This document shows, piece by piece, positions 1 to 6,337 of a stretch of 8,173 nucleotides of DNA. Below the pieces are notes generated by a model. The model was not told the DNA's origin. It did no database searches and was given only the letters and a program-made list of their open reading frames with translations. The DNA is from BM707 sp041592975 (GTDB lineage Bacteria > Desulfobacterota > Desulfuromonadia > Desulfuromonadales > UBA2294): positions 1 to 8,173 of the forward strand of contig JBFHOZ010000107.1 in assembly GCA_041592975.1 (NCBI GenBank), read 5' to 3'. The position numbers and the translations under genes were made by a program. Position 1 is the first letter of the stretch. The number at the start of each line of letters is the position of its first letter.

Positions 1-1308
1 AGCGGCAGCGGCAAGACGACCGTCACCCTCGGGTTGATGGCTGCGTTGAGGAAACGGGGAGTTGCGGTGGCGCCGTTCAAGGTCGGCCCCGACTATATCG
101 ACCCCGGCCTGCATGCCGTCGCCTGCGGGCGCCCCTCGCGCAACCTCGACGGCTGGATGTGCGGTGAGCAGGGCGTCCGCTCGTCATTTCAGCGGGGGTG
201 CGCCGGTGCCGATGTTGCGGTCATCGAAGGCGTCATGGGGCTGTACGACGGCGCCTCGGGTGACAGCGATGTCGGCAGCACTGCCGAAATCGCCAGATGG
301 CTGAACGGACGCATCCTCCTCGTCGTCGACGCCCGCTCCCAGGCGCGTAGCGCCGCGGCCCTGGTCGCCGGATTCGTCGACTTCGATCCGGCGCTCGAGT
401 TCGCCGGGGTCATCTTCAACCGGGTCGGCAGCGATCGCCACGAGGAACTGCTTCGCCAGGCCTGCGCCTCGGTTGCAGGCCTTGCGCCGGTGCTCGGCTG
501 CATCCGGCGTGAGTCCGAAATCGCCCTGCCGGAACGGCATCTCGGCCTGATGACGGCCGAAGAGGGCGTGTTGGACAGCGACTTTCTGCAGAGGCTTGCA
601 GCTGTCATTGAATCTGCGATCGATGTCGATGCGTTGCCGACCGGCGAGGGGGCAAGACGGAAATACCGGGAGGAAAAAGGGACTGCCGCGGATGTCCGCA
701 TCGGCATCGCCCGCGACCGGGCCTTCTGTTTTTACTATCCGGACAACCTCGAACTGCTGCAGGCTGCCGGTGCCGAGCTGGTTGAATTTTCGCCGTTGAA
801 CGATGCCGCGTTGCCGGCCGGCCTTGACGGCCTCTATTTCGGTGGCGGCTATCCGGAAGTTTATGCCGGGCGTCTGGCAGCGAACGCGGGGATGCTCGAA
901 GGCATTCGCCAGCTGGCGGCGTCCGGTCGTCCGATTTATGCCGAGTGCGGCGGGCTGGTTTACCTGGCCGAGGCAATCGGGGCACAGCGGGTTGTCGGTC
1001 TCTTTCCGGCGACGGCACAAATGCTCGCCCGGCGCAAAGCTCTCGGTTATCGCGAGGTGACCCTGCAGGCCGACAGCCTGCTCGGTCCGGCAGGAACGGT
1101 TGTTCGCGGGCATGAGTTTCACTACTCCGAGATGCAGATGCCGGACACTGTCGAGCGGGTCTACGGCGTCACCGCCGGTAACGGCCGCGAACGGTTTGCC
1201 GAGGGATTTGCGACCGGTTCGGTGCTCGGCTCGTATATCCATCTCCATTTCGGCAGTCATCCTCGGGTGGCGGACCATTTTGTCGCTGCCTGTCGAAATA
1301 AACAGTGA
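1..1308 (+). CDS. cbiA: Cobyrinate a,c-diamide synthase CbiA (5' partial)
   Basis: ATP- and glutamine-dependent enzyme that amidates the a and c carboxylates of cobyrinate in the cytoplasm. The frame is open from base 1, so the true start lies upstream; 435 residues are visible and probably only 10-20 are missing. The first visible residues SGSGKTT are the end of the P-loop, followed by FKVGPDYIDPGLH and VIEGVMGLYDG of the dethiobiotin-synthetase-like ATPase half. The second half is a class I glutamine amidotransferase domain: GLYFGGGYPEVYA, the nucleophile Cys316 (visible numbering) in YAECGGL, RGHEFHYSE, and the catalytic His, probably His416, in SYIHLHFGSHP. All key residues are present, so it should be active. 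It ends 14 nt before the bzaF ATG. Codons are clearly more A/T-ending than in bzaF. CobB (aerobic pathway) or CfbB (coenzyme F430) share the fold, but neighbours CbiX, CbiC, CbiD and CbiET point to CbiA. Confidence 0.95.
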   Translation, partial: SGSGKTTVTLGLMAALRKRGVAVAPFKVGPDYIDPGLHAVACGRPSRNLDGWMCGEQGVRSSFQRGCAGADVAVIEGVMGLYDGASGDSDVGSTAEIARWLNGRILLVVDARSQARSAAALVAGFVDFDPALEFAGVIFNRVGSDRHEELLRQACASVAGLAPVLGCIRRESEIALPERHLGLMTAEEGVLDSDFLQRLAAVIESAIDVDALPTGEGARRKYREEKGTAADVRIGIARDRAFCFYYPDNLELLQAAGAELVEFSPLNDAALPAGLDGLYFGGGYPEVYAGRLAANAGMLEGIRQLAASGRPIYAECGGLVYLAEAIGAQRVVGLFPATAQMLARRKALGYREVTLQADSLLGPAGTVVRGHEFHYSEMQMPDTVERVYGVTAGNGRERFAEGFATGSVLGSYIHLHFGSHPRVADHFVAACRNKQ

Positions 1309-1312
1309 AGGA
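1309..1312 (+). promoter_or_regulatory. Ribosome binding site deciding the bzaF start
   Basis: AGGA lies 10 nt upstream of the ATG at 1323. This favours ATG 1323 over the in-frame GTG at 1305, which overlaps the cbiA stop codon and has no Shine-Dalgarno at a suitable distance. Confidence 0.6.
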
Positions 1313-1322
1313 ATTGACGTCA

Positions 1323-2630
1323 ATGGCAACACAGATTGAACTGGCACGACAGGGGGTCGTCTCGACGCAGATGGCGGCGGTCGCCAGGGATGAAGGGGTC
1401 AGCCCCGACATGGTCCGGCAACTGGTCGCCGAGGGGAAGATCGTCATTCCCTGGAACCACAACCGCAGGCCGAAGGCGGTCGCCATCGGCAAGAACATGC
1501 GGACCAAGGTCAACGCCTCGATCGGTACCTCGAGCGATATTGTCGATTACGACGCCGAAGTCCGCAAGGCGAAGGCGGCTCAGGCCGCCGGGGCCGACAC
1601 CCTGATGGAGCTCTCGGTCGGCGGCGACCTCGACCGGGTGCGGCGCGAGGTGATCGCCGCCGTCGACCTGCCGGTCGGCAACGTGCCGCTCTACCAGGCC
1701 TTCTGCGAGGCGGCGCGCAAGTACGGCGACCCGAACAGGCTCGACGAGGAGATGCTCTTCGACCTGATCGCGCAGCAGTGCGAGGAGGGAATGGCGTTCA
1801 TGGCGGTGCACTGCGGCATCAACCTCTACACCATCGAACGCCTCAAAAAGCAGGGGTACCGCTACGGCGGCCTGGTCAGCAAGGGGGGCGTCAGCATGGT
1901 CTCCTGGATGCTCGCCAACAACCGCGAGAACCCGCTCTACGAGAAGTTCGACCGGGTGGTCGACATCCTCAAGAAGACCGATACCGTCCTCTCTCTCGGC
2001 AACGGCCTGCGCGCCGGGGCGATCCACGATTCGCACGACCGGGCGATGGTTCAGGAGCTGCTGATCAACTGCGAGCTGGCCGAGCTCGGCCAGGAGATGG
2101 GCTGCCAGATGCTGGTCGAGGGTCCGGGGCATATGCCGCTCGACGAGATCGAAACCAACATCCGCCTGCAGAAGCGGATGAGCAACGAGGCGCCCTACTA
2201 CATGCTCGGGCCGATTTCGAGCGATTCGGTGCCGGGCTACGATCATATCTCCGCCGCCATCGGTTCGGCCCAGTCGAGCCGCTTCGGCGCCGACCTGATC
2301 TGCTACATCACCCCGGCCGAGCACCTCGCCCTGCCGAACGAACAGGACGTCGTCGACGGGGTCAAGGCGGCCAGGGTCGCCGCCTACATCGGCGACATGA
2401 ACAAGTACCCGGAGAAGGGGCGCGAGCGGGACAAGGCGATGAGCAAGGCGCGTCGCGATCTCGACTGGGAGACGCAGTTTGATCTCTGCCTCTACCCCGA
2501 GGACGCCCGGGCGATCCGCGAGAGCCGGACACCGGAAGACGAAAGCACCTGCACCATGTGCGGCGATTTCTGCGCCTCGCGCGGCGCAGCCCGGCTGTTT
2601 GCCGCCGACCTCAAAGGCGATAAGATCTAG
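1323..2630 (+). CDS. bzaF: ThiC-family radical SAM enzyme, probable 5-hydroxybenzimidazole synthase BzaF
   Basis: 435 residues, the length of the short ThiC branch. ThiC turns aminoimidazole ribotide (AIR) into the thiamin pyrimidine; its paralogue BzaF turns AIR into 5-hydroxybenzimidazole, precursor of the cobamide lower ligand. Family motifs run in order: NASIGTS (near residue 66), ADTLMELSVGGD, PVGNVPLYQAF (near 120), SKGGVSMVSW, SLGNGLRAG (Asn227, Ala231), EGPGHMPLDEI, SDSVPGYDHI, CYITPAEHLALPN, and a C-terminal cysteine cluster C410-X2-C413-X3-C417 for the noncanonical SAM [4Fe-4S] cluster. Several motifs differ from E. coli-type ThiC (SLGDGLRPG, TDIAPGYDH, CX2CX4C). The placement between cbiA and cbiX with a 14-nt gap, and the absence of any TPP-riboswitch-like sequence just upstream, favour BzaF over thiamin ThiC. 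The ThiC-family call is secure; the BzaF assignment is inference from context plus motif changes. Its codons are almost all G/C-ending, unlike cbiA. Start is ATG 1323. Confidence 0.85.
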   Translation: MATQIELARQGVVSTQMAAVARDEGVSPDMVRQLVAEGKIVIPWNHNRRPKAVAIGKNMRTKVNASIGTSSDIVDYDAEVRKAKAAQAAGADTLMELSVGGDLDRVRREVIAAVDLPVGNVPLYQAFCEAARKYGDPNRLDEEMLFDLIAQQCEEGMAFMAVHCGINLYTIERLKKQGYRYGGLVSKGGVSMVSWMLANNRENPLYEKFDRVVDILKKTDTVLSLGNGLRAGAIHDSHDRAMVQELLINCELAELGQEMGCQMLVEGPGHMPLDEIETNIRLQKRMSNEAPYYMLGPISSDSVPGYDHISAAIGSAQSSRFGADLICYITPAEHLALPNEQDVVDGVKAARVAAYIGDMNKYPEKGRERDKAMSKARRDLDWETQFDLCLYPEDARAIRESRTPEDESTCTMCGDFCASRGAARLFAADLKGDKI

Positions 2631-2632
2631 GA
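2629..2632 (+). promoter_or_regulatory. Ribosome binding site deciding the cbiX start
   Basis: AGGA overlaps the bzaF stop codon and sits 7 nt before ATG 2640. The other in-frame ATG at 2634 is only 1 nt from it, so 2640 is the better start. Confidence 0.55.
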
Positions 2633-2639
2633 TATGGAC

Positions 2640-3044
2640 ATGACCGAGAAGAAAACAGCAATTCTGTTGATGGGGCACGGCTCCCGCGTGCCCGAAGCGA
2701 ACGACGCCCTGCGGGTGATCGCCGATCAGGTCCGTCACGACGGGGGCTTCGAAATCGTCGAAGTCTCGTTCCGTGAACTGCACGCCCCGGATATCCAGGC
2801 CGGCATCGATCGTTGCGTCGAACAGGGCGCCGGAAGAATCCTGCTCTACCCCTATTTCCTCTTTGCCGGCGCCCATGTCCTCGAGGACCTGCCGGAGGAG
2901 ATGGCCCGGGCGAAGGAGCGCTACCCGGAGCTGGAGATGATCATGGGGGCGCCACTCGGGGTCCATCGCAAGCTGGGTGAGATCGTCTGCGAGCGGGTGC
3001 GCGCATCGCTGGCGGCGGCCGGGTGGGGACAGGGGCGAAAATGA
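2640..3044 (+). CDS. cbiX: Sirohydrochlorin cobaltochelatase, short single-domain CbiX
   Basis: Inserts cobalt into sirohydrochlorin, the committing step of the early-cobalt pathway, in the cytoplasm. At 134 residues it is the short CbiX(S) form, about half of the two-domain bacterial CbiX; by analogy with archaeal CbiX(S) it should act as a homodimer. The chelatase signature is visible: LLMGHGSR with His13, VSFRELHAPDI, then YPYFLFAGAH with His79 followed by VLEDLPEEM. His13 and His79 are the expected metal-binding pair. No His-rich tail or iron-sulfur motif is present. The start is taken at ATG 2640; ATG 2634 would add two residues. It follows bzaF by 9 nt and its TGA overlaps the cbiC ATG as ATGA, implying translational coupling. 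A SirB-type ferrochelatase for siroheme is a weaker alternative, disfavoured by the cobalamin neighbours. Confidence 0.9.
   Translation: MTEKKTAILLMGHGSRVPEANDALRVIADQVRHDGGFEIVEVSFRELHAPDIQAGIDRCVEQGAGRILLYPYFLFAGAHVLEDLPEEMARAKERYPELEMIMGAPLGVHRKLGEIVCERVRASLAAAGWGQGRK
3031..3035 (+). promoter_or_regulatory. Ribosome binding site deciding the cbiC start
   Basis: AGGGG lies 5 nt before ATG 3041. An in-frame ATG at 3023 would put this site inside the gene and add six residues of no family character, so 3041 is preferred. Confidence 0.6.
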
Positions 3045-3694
3045 CCGACATTGTTCGCGATCCGCTGGCGATCGAGGCGAAAAGCTTCGCGATCATCGAT
3101 GCCGAAGTCGGCAGCCACCGTTTCGGCGCCGACGAATGGTCGATCGTCCGGCGCATCGTGCACACCACGGCCGACTACGACTTCGTCATGAACACCCTGA
3201 TCTCCGCCGGCGCTGTCGCCGCGGCATTGCAGGCGATCGAAGCGGGGTGCGGTATCTACTGCGACACCAACATGGTGCTGTCGGGGGTCAACAAATCCCG
3301 TTTGGCCGAATCCGGCTGCACCATCGCCTGCCATGTCGCCGACGAAGATGTCGCCGCCCGGGCGAAGGCGGAAGGGGTGACCAGGTCGATCGTCGCCCTG
3401 CGCAAGGGGGTTGCCTCGGGAGCGAGGATATTCCTGATCGGCAACGCCCCGACGGCGCTTTACGAGTTGCTGCAGCTCTGGCGGGACGGAAAGGCCGACC
3501 CGGCGCTGGTCGTTGGCGCGCCGGTCGGTTTCGTCGGAGCGGCCGAGTCGAAAGAGGCGCTGGTCGCATCCGGCCTGCCGCAGATCACCTGTCGCGGACG
3601 CAAGGGGGGGTCGGCGGTCGCCGCGGCGATCGGCAACGCGCTGCTGATCCTGGCGCGGGACAATGGCCAGGGAGAGACGGATAAAGGAGAATAA
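3041..3694 (+). CDS. cbiC: Cobalt-precorrin-8 methylmutase CbiC
   Basis: Moves the C11 methyl group to C12 on cobalt-precorrin-8, giving cobyrinate, the substrate of the CbiA encoded upstream. It has 217 residues, the usual family size. Visible motifs in order: SFAIIDAEVG (15-24), RIVHTTADYDF with the likely catalytic His41, a conserved CDTNMVLSGVN stretch, IGNAPTAL, PVGFVGAAESKEAL and GRKGGSAVAAAIGNALL near the C-terminus. No signal or membrane segment; cytoplasmic. It starts inside the end of cbiX (ATGA overlap) and stops 2 nt before the cbiM start, with the cbiM Shine-Dalgarno inside its last codons. CobH of the aerobic pathway is the orthologue, but the surrounding cbi genes fix the anaerobic version. 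Confidence 0.95.
   Translation: MTDIVRDPLAIEAKSFAIIDAEVGSHRFGADEWSIVRRIVHTTADYDFVMNTLISAGAVAAALQAIEAGCGIYCDTNMVLSGVNKSRLAESGCTIACHVADEDVAARAKAEGVTRSIVALRKGVASGARIFLIGNAPTALYELLQLWRDGKADPALVVGAPVGFVGAAESKEALVASGLPQITCRGRKGGSAVAAAIGNALLILARDNGQGETDKGE
3685..3689 (+). promoter_or_regulatory. Strong ribosome binding site for the TTG start of cbiM
   Basis: AGGAG, 7 nt upstream of TTG 3697 and inside the last codons of cbiC. It supports the unusual TTG start, which is also the one giving a complete signal peptide. Confidence 0.75.
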
Positions 3695-3696
3695 CC

Positions 3697-4431
3697 TTGC
3701 GCACGCTCGTTCTGCTCGCACTGCTGCTTGTTGCCACGGTTGAGCCGGCCCTGGCAATGCACATCACCGAAGGGCTTCTGCCGTGGAAGGTGGCCGCCTT
3801 CTGGTTCGTGGTCTCCCTGCCGTTCGTCGCCGCCGGCGTATGGCAGATGACCCGACGGAAAAAACTTTCGCCGACCTACATGCCGATGGTCGGTATCTTC
3901 GGAGCGGCGGTGTTCGTCTTCAGCTGCCTGCCGATCCCGATCCCCGGAGTCGGCGCCACCGCCCACCCGGCCGGTACCGGCTTCAGCGCCATCCTCCTGG
4001 GGCCGCTGCCGAGCGTGGTGACGGCATTCGTCTCGCTGCTGCTGCAGGGGCTGTTCCTGGCCCACGGCGGACTGACAACCCTCGGCGCCAACACCTTCTC
4101 GATGGGAGTGCTCGGCTCCTTCGCCGGCCTCGGCGCCTTCCTGGTCGCGCGCCGGCTGCGCATCAACCTCTTCTGGGCCGGATTTCTCGCCGGGGCCTTC
4201 GCCGACCTGTTCACCTACCTCGGCACCTCCATCGGCCTGGCGTCGGGCCTGCACGGCAGCGGCAGTTTCCTCGCCGAGGTCGCGACCATTTTCGCCATCC
4301 TGGCGCCGTACGTGATGGTGCTGATGCTGATCGAGGGGGTCATCACCGGCGGCATCCTGGTCTATATCCGCAAGAACCGCCCCGATATCCTGCGGCGGAT
4401 GAAGATCATCCCGCCCGAGGAGAAATCATGA
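3697..4431 (+). CDS. cbiM: Cobalt ECF transporter substrate-binding membrane protein CbiM
   Basis: Substrate-specific S-component of the CbiMNQO cobalt importer in the inner membrane. 244 residues. It opens with a signal peptide (hydrophobic stretch 4-15, then VEPALA) predicted to be cleaved after Ala20 so that the mature protein begins Met-His (MHITEG). In this family the new N-terminal amine and His2 ligate the metal. His90 in AHPAGTGFSAILLGP and His123 in AHGGLTTLGANTF are the other conserved histidines seen. Several hydrophobic membrane segments follow (e.g. AAFWFVVSLPFVAAGVW and the VMVLMLIEGVITGGILVYI region), and the tail is basic and cytoplasmic. The start codon is TTG, backed by a strong Shine-Dalgarno. 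The stop overlaps the cbiN ATG (ATGA). Nickel transport (NikM) is possible on fold alone; the operon says cobalt. Confidence 0.94.
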   Translation: MRTLVLLALLLVATVEPALAMHITEGLLPWKVAAFWFVVSLPFVAAGVWQMTRRKKLSPTYMPMVGIFGAAVFVFSCLPIPIPGVGATAHPAGTGFSAILLGPLPSVVTAFVSLLLQGLFLAHGGLTTLGANTFSMGVLGSFAGLGAFLVARRLRINLFWAGFLAGAFADLFTYLGTSIGLASGLHGSGSFLAEVATIFAILAPYVMVLMLIEGVITGGILVYIRKNRPDILRRMKIIPPEEKS

Positions 4432-4706
4432 AACGGATTGTCCTGTTGCTGCTGATGCTGCTCCTGGCGAGCGGCGTCTGTACGGCCGAGGAGAAGAAGG
4501 AGAAGTGGGCCGGCATCGACGAAGCGGTCATCGAGAAATACGCCACCGACAAGGGGCGCGAAGCGGCCGATCCGCCGTTCAATGTCGAGGGGGACATGCT
4601 CCTCTTCCTCTTCGCCCTGGCCGGCGCCATCGGCGGCTTCGTCATGGGCTACCACTGGCACAAGGTCTTCGTCGCCGGCAGGCCGGGTGGAGAAGGTGAC
4701 GGCTAG
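4428..4706 (+). CDS. cbiN: Cobalt ECF transporter accessory protein CbiN
   Basis: Small accessory membrane subunit that assists metal loading into CbiM. 92 residues, matching the family's roughly 90-100. It has an N-terminal hydrophobic helix (about 4-16), a charged extracytoplasmic loop rich in Lys/Glu (about 20-56, including WAGIDEAVIEKYATDKG), a second helix (57-75, ending GGFVMGY) and a short polar tail. Sequence within CbiN is poorly conserved, so the call rests on size, two-helix layout and position between cbiM and cbiQ. GAGGAG at 4417-4422 lies 5 nt before the ATG. The Cys18 region does not fit a lipobox. Its stop codon abuts the cbiQ ATG with no gap. Confidence 0.85.
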   Translation: MKRIVLLLLMLLLASGVCTAEEKKEKWAGIDEAVIEKYATDKGREAADPPFNVEGDMLLFLFALAGAIGGFVMGYHWHKVFVAGRPGGEGDG

Positions 4707-5477
4707 ATGGGGGGCGTTCACCAGTTCACCGACGTGCAGGGGGAGCGCCGCCGCCTGATGGTCGCCCTTGACGGCCGGGTCAAGCTGGTCGTCATGATCG
4801 CCGCCCTGATCCTCAACCTGGCGGCGGGGGGTGTCCGCTTCCCCCTTGCCCTGGCCGGGCTTTCGCTGCTGGCGATCGTCGCTTCCGGCGTGAGGCTGCG
4901 GTCGTACCTGCGGCGGATGGCGGTTCCGTGCATGCTGGCGGCGACCGCTTTTCTGACCCAGCTGTTCTGGTATCCGGAGGGGGAGCTGATCGGGACGATC
5001 CCCCTTCTCGGGGGGGAGCTCCCGCTTCACGCCGGGGCGCTATTTCGCGGGATCGAGCTCGGCTGCCGCATTGTCGGCGGCATGTCGGTGCTCCTCTTCT
5101 TCTCGCTGACGACGCCGCTGACCGAGCTGATGCGGGCGGCGCATTTCTTCCGCTGCCCGGCAGTGCTGGTCGAGCTGGCCCTGATCATGTACCGCTACGT
5201 CTTCCTGATGTTCGAGGAGGCGGCGCGGATCAGGAACGCCCAGAAATCGCGGCTCGGCTATGTCAACCTGAAGAACACGCTCCGCTCTTCCGCGACCCTC
5301 GGCGGCATGATGGTCCTCCGCTCCTACGACCGGGCCGAGCGGAGCTTCGCCGCCATGCGCTGCCGCGGCTATCGCGGCGTACTGACCGCCGTGGTGCCTT
5401 CGCACCTGAAGGGGCACGACTGGGGGGTCCTGCTTCTGGCCACCGCCACGCTGTCCCTGCTCTGGGCTTTGCGATAA
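4707..5477 (+). CDS. cbiQ: Cobalt ECF transporter transmembrane coupling protein CbiQ
   Basis: T-component that links CbiM to the ATPase CbiO in the inner membrane. 256 residues. The N-terminal LDGRVKL motif (usually LDPRVKL) is followed by hydrophobic helices over roughly 28-60 and 72-90, and later 110-135. The cytoplasmic coupling region has the two expected basic motifs: EEAARIRNAQKSRLGY (170-185) and MRCRGYRG (217-224), where a Cys replaces the usual Ala before Arg-Gly. A final hydrophobic stretch (WGVLLLATATLSLLWAL) closes the protein. The start at ATG 4707 directly follows the cbiN stop, with AAGG at 4693-4696 upstream. ATG 4758 is an alternative that would trim 17 residues but leave the LDGRVKL motif almost at the N-terminus. 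Confidence 0.93.
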   Translation: MGGVHQFTDVQGERRRLMVALDGRVKLVVMIAALILNLAAGGVRFPLALAGLSLLAIVASGVRLRSYLRRMAVPCMLAATAFLTQLFWYPEGELIGTIPLLGGELPLHAGALFRGIELGCRIVGGMSVLLFFSLTTPLTELMRAAHFFRCPAVLVELALIMYRYVFLMFEEAARIRNAQKSRLGYVNLKNTLRSSATLGGMMVLRSYDRAERSFAAMRCRGYRGVLTAVVPSHLKGHDWGVLLLATATLSLLWALR

Positions 5478-5485
5478 GGGAACCG

Positions 5486-6337
5486 ATGATGCTGAAGATT
5501 GAAGACCTGCACTACACCTACGAGGACGGCACCCCGGCCCTGAACGGCATCGACCTCGAGATCGGCAAGGGGGAGTTCGTCGCCATGCTCGGCTCGAACG
5601 GCAGCGGCAAGTCGACCCTGATCCGCCACCTGAACGGGCTCTTCAAACCCTCCCTCGGACGGGTCCTTTTTCAGGGGCAGCCCCTCGGCGACGTCGAGGA
5701 CCAGGAGGTCTTCAGCAAGATCGGGATCGTCTTCCAGGATCCGGACGACCAGCTCTTCGCCTCGACCGTCGAGGAGGATGTCGCCTTCGGTCCGGCCAAC
5801 ATGGGGCTGACGCCGGACGAGATCAAGGAGCGGGTGCATCAGGCGCTGCACATGGTCAACATGCAGGACTTCGCCCGCAAGGCGGTGCATGCCCTGTCGC
5901 ACGGCCAGAAGAAGCGGATCTGCATCGCCGGCATTTTGGCGATGGAACCGGAGATCATCATCCTCGACGAGCCGACCGCCGGTCTCGACCCGATGGGGGT
6001 GCACTCGCTGATGCACCTGCTCGAAGACCTCAACCGGGACAAGGGGATCACCATGATCATGGCGACTCACGTCGTCGACCTGGTGCCGCTGTTCATGAGC
6101 AAGATCGCCATCCTGTCGCGCGGCCAGGTGCTGCGCTTCGGCACCCCGGACGAGGTGTTCGGCGACGCCGAGGCGCTGGAGAAGGCCAAGCTGCATCTGC
6201 CGCTGATCGCCGAGCTGATGCACATCCTGAAGACCCGGGACAACGTCAAGTTGCATCATATCCCCTTGACCGTCGGTGAAGCACGTCGGGAAATACTCCG
6301 TTTGCTCACCGTTGAAGATGTCAAGCAGCGCGTCTGA
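5486..6337 (+). CDS. cbiO: Cobalt ECF transporter ATP-binding protein CbiO
   Basis: ATPase that powers the CbiMNQO cobalt importer. 283 residues. Complete nucleotide-binding domain: Walker A GSNGSGKST (36-44), Q-loop VFQDPDDQLF, signature LSHGQKKR (137-144, with His139 in place of the usual Gly), Walker B IIILDEP with catalytic Glu162, D-loop GLDP, and switch His195 in ATHVVDL. A C-terminal extension of about 60 residues ends in IPLTVGEARREILRLL. Two adjacent in-frame ATGs (5486, 5489) are both served by AGGGA at 5477-5481; 5489 has the slightly more typical 7-nt spacing. The gene starts 8 nt after cbiQ, and its TGA overlaps the cbiD ATG by one base. The last 31 codons are much more A/T-ending than the middle of the gene. 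Confidence 0.95.
   Translation: MMLKIEDLHYTYEDGTPALNGIDLEIGKGEFVAMLGSNGSGKSTLIRHLNGLFKPSLGRVLFQGQPLGDVEDQEVFSKIGIVFQDPDDQLFASTVEEDVAFGPANMGLTPDEIKERVHQALHMVNMQDFARKAVHALSHGQKKRICIAGILAMEPEIIILDEPTAGLDPMGVHSLMHLLEDLNRDKGITMIMATHVVDLVPLFMSKIAILSRGQVLRFGTPDEVFGDAEALEKAKLHLPLIAELMHILKTRDNVKLHHIPLTVGEARREILRLLTVEDVKQRV

Noticed and set aside
1305..1322. GTG at 1305 as the bzaF start
   Set aside because: It overlaps the cbiA stop codon, lacks a suitably placed Shine-Dalgarno and adds six residues not typical of the family; ATG 1323 is better supported.
184..1347. 387-residue open frame on the minus strand over cbiA
   Set aside because: Antisense of a clear CbiA with all catalytic motifs; no family character in the translation.
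1320..2966. 548-residue open frame on the minus strand across bzaF and cbiX
   Set aside because: It is an antisense shadow of a gene with nearly all G/C-ending codons, where stops are rare. The translation shows no recognisable domain, and the plus strand encodes well-conserved enzymes over the same span.
4479..4487. Lipoprotein signal at Cys18 of CbiN
   Set aside because: The residues before the cysteine (SGV) do not fit the lipobox, where a small residue such as Gly or Ala is expected just before Cys.
3783..4706. A single 307-residue plus-strand protein ending in CbiN
   Set aside because: Only the last 92 residues are real (CbiN from ATG 4428). The upstream part is the wrong frame of cbiM, Arg/Pro-rich and without motifs.
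5369..6259. 296-residue open frame on the minus strand over cbiQ and cbiO
   Set aside because: Antisense shadow across a gene boundary with no recognisable motif.
4928..6337. A 469-residue plus-strand protein ending in CbiO
   Set aside because: The first part is an out-of-frame reading of cbiQ. CbiO begins at 5486 with its own Shine-Dalgarno and a normal N-terminus, so this is not a fusion.
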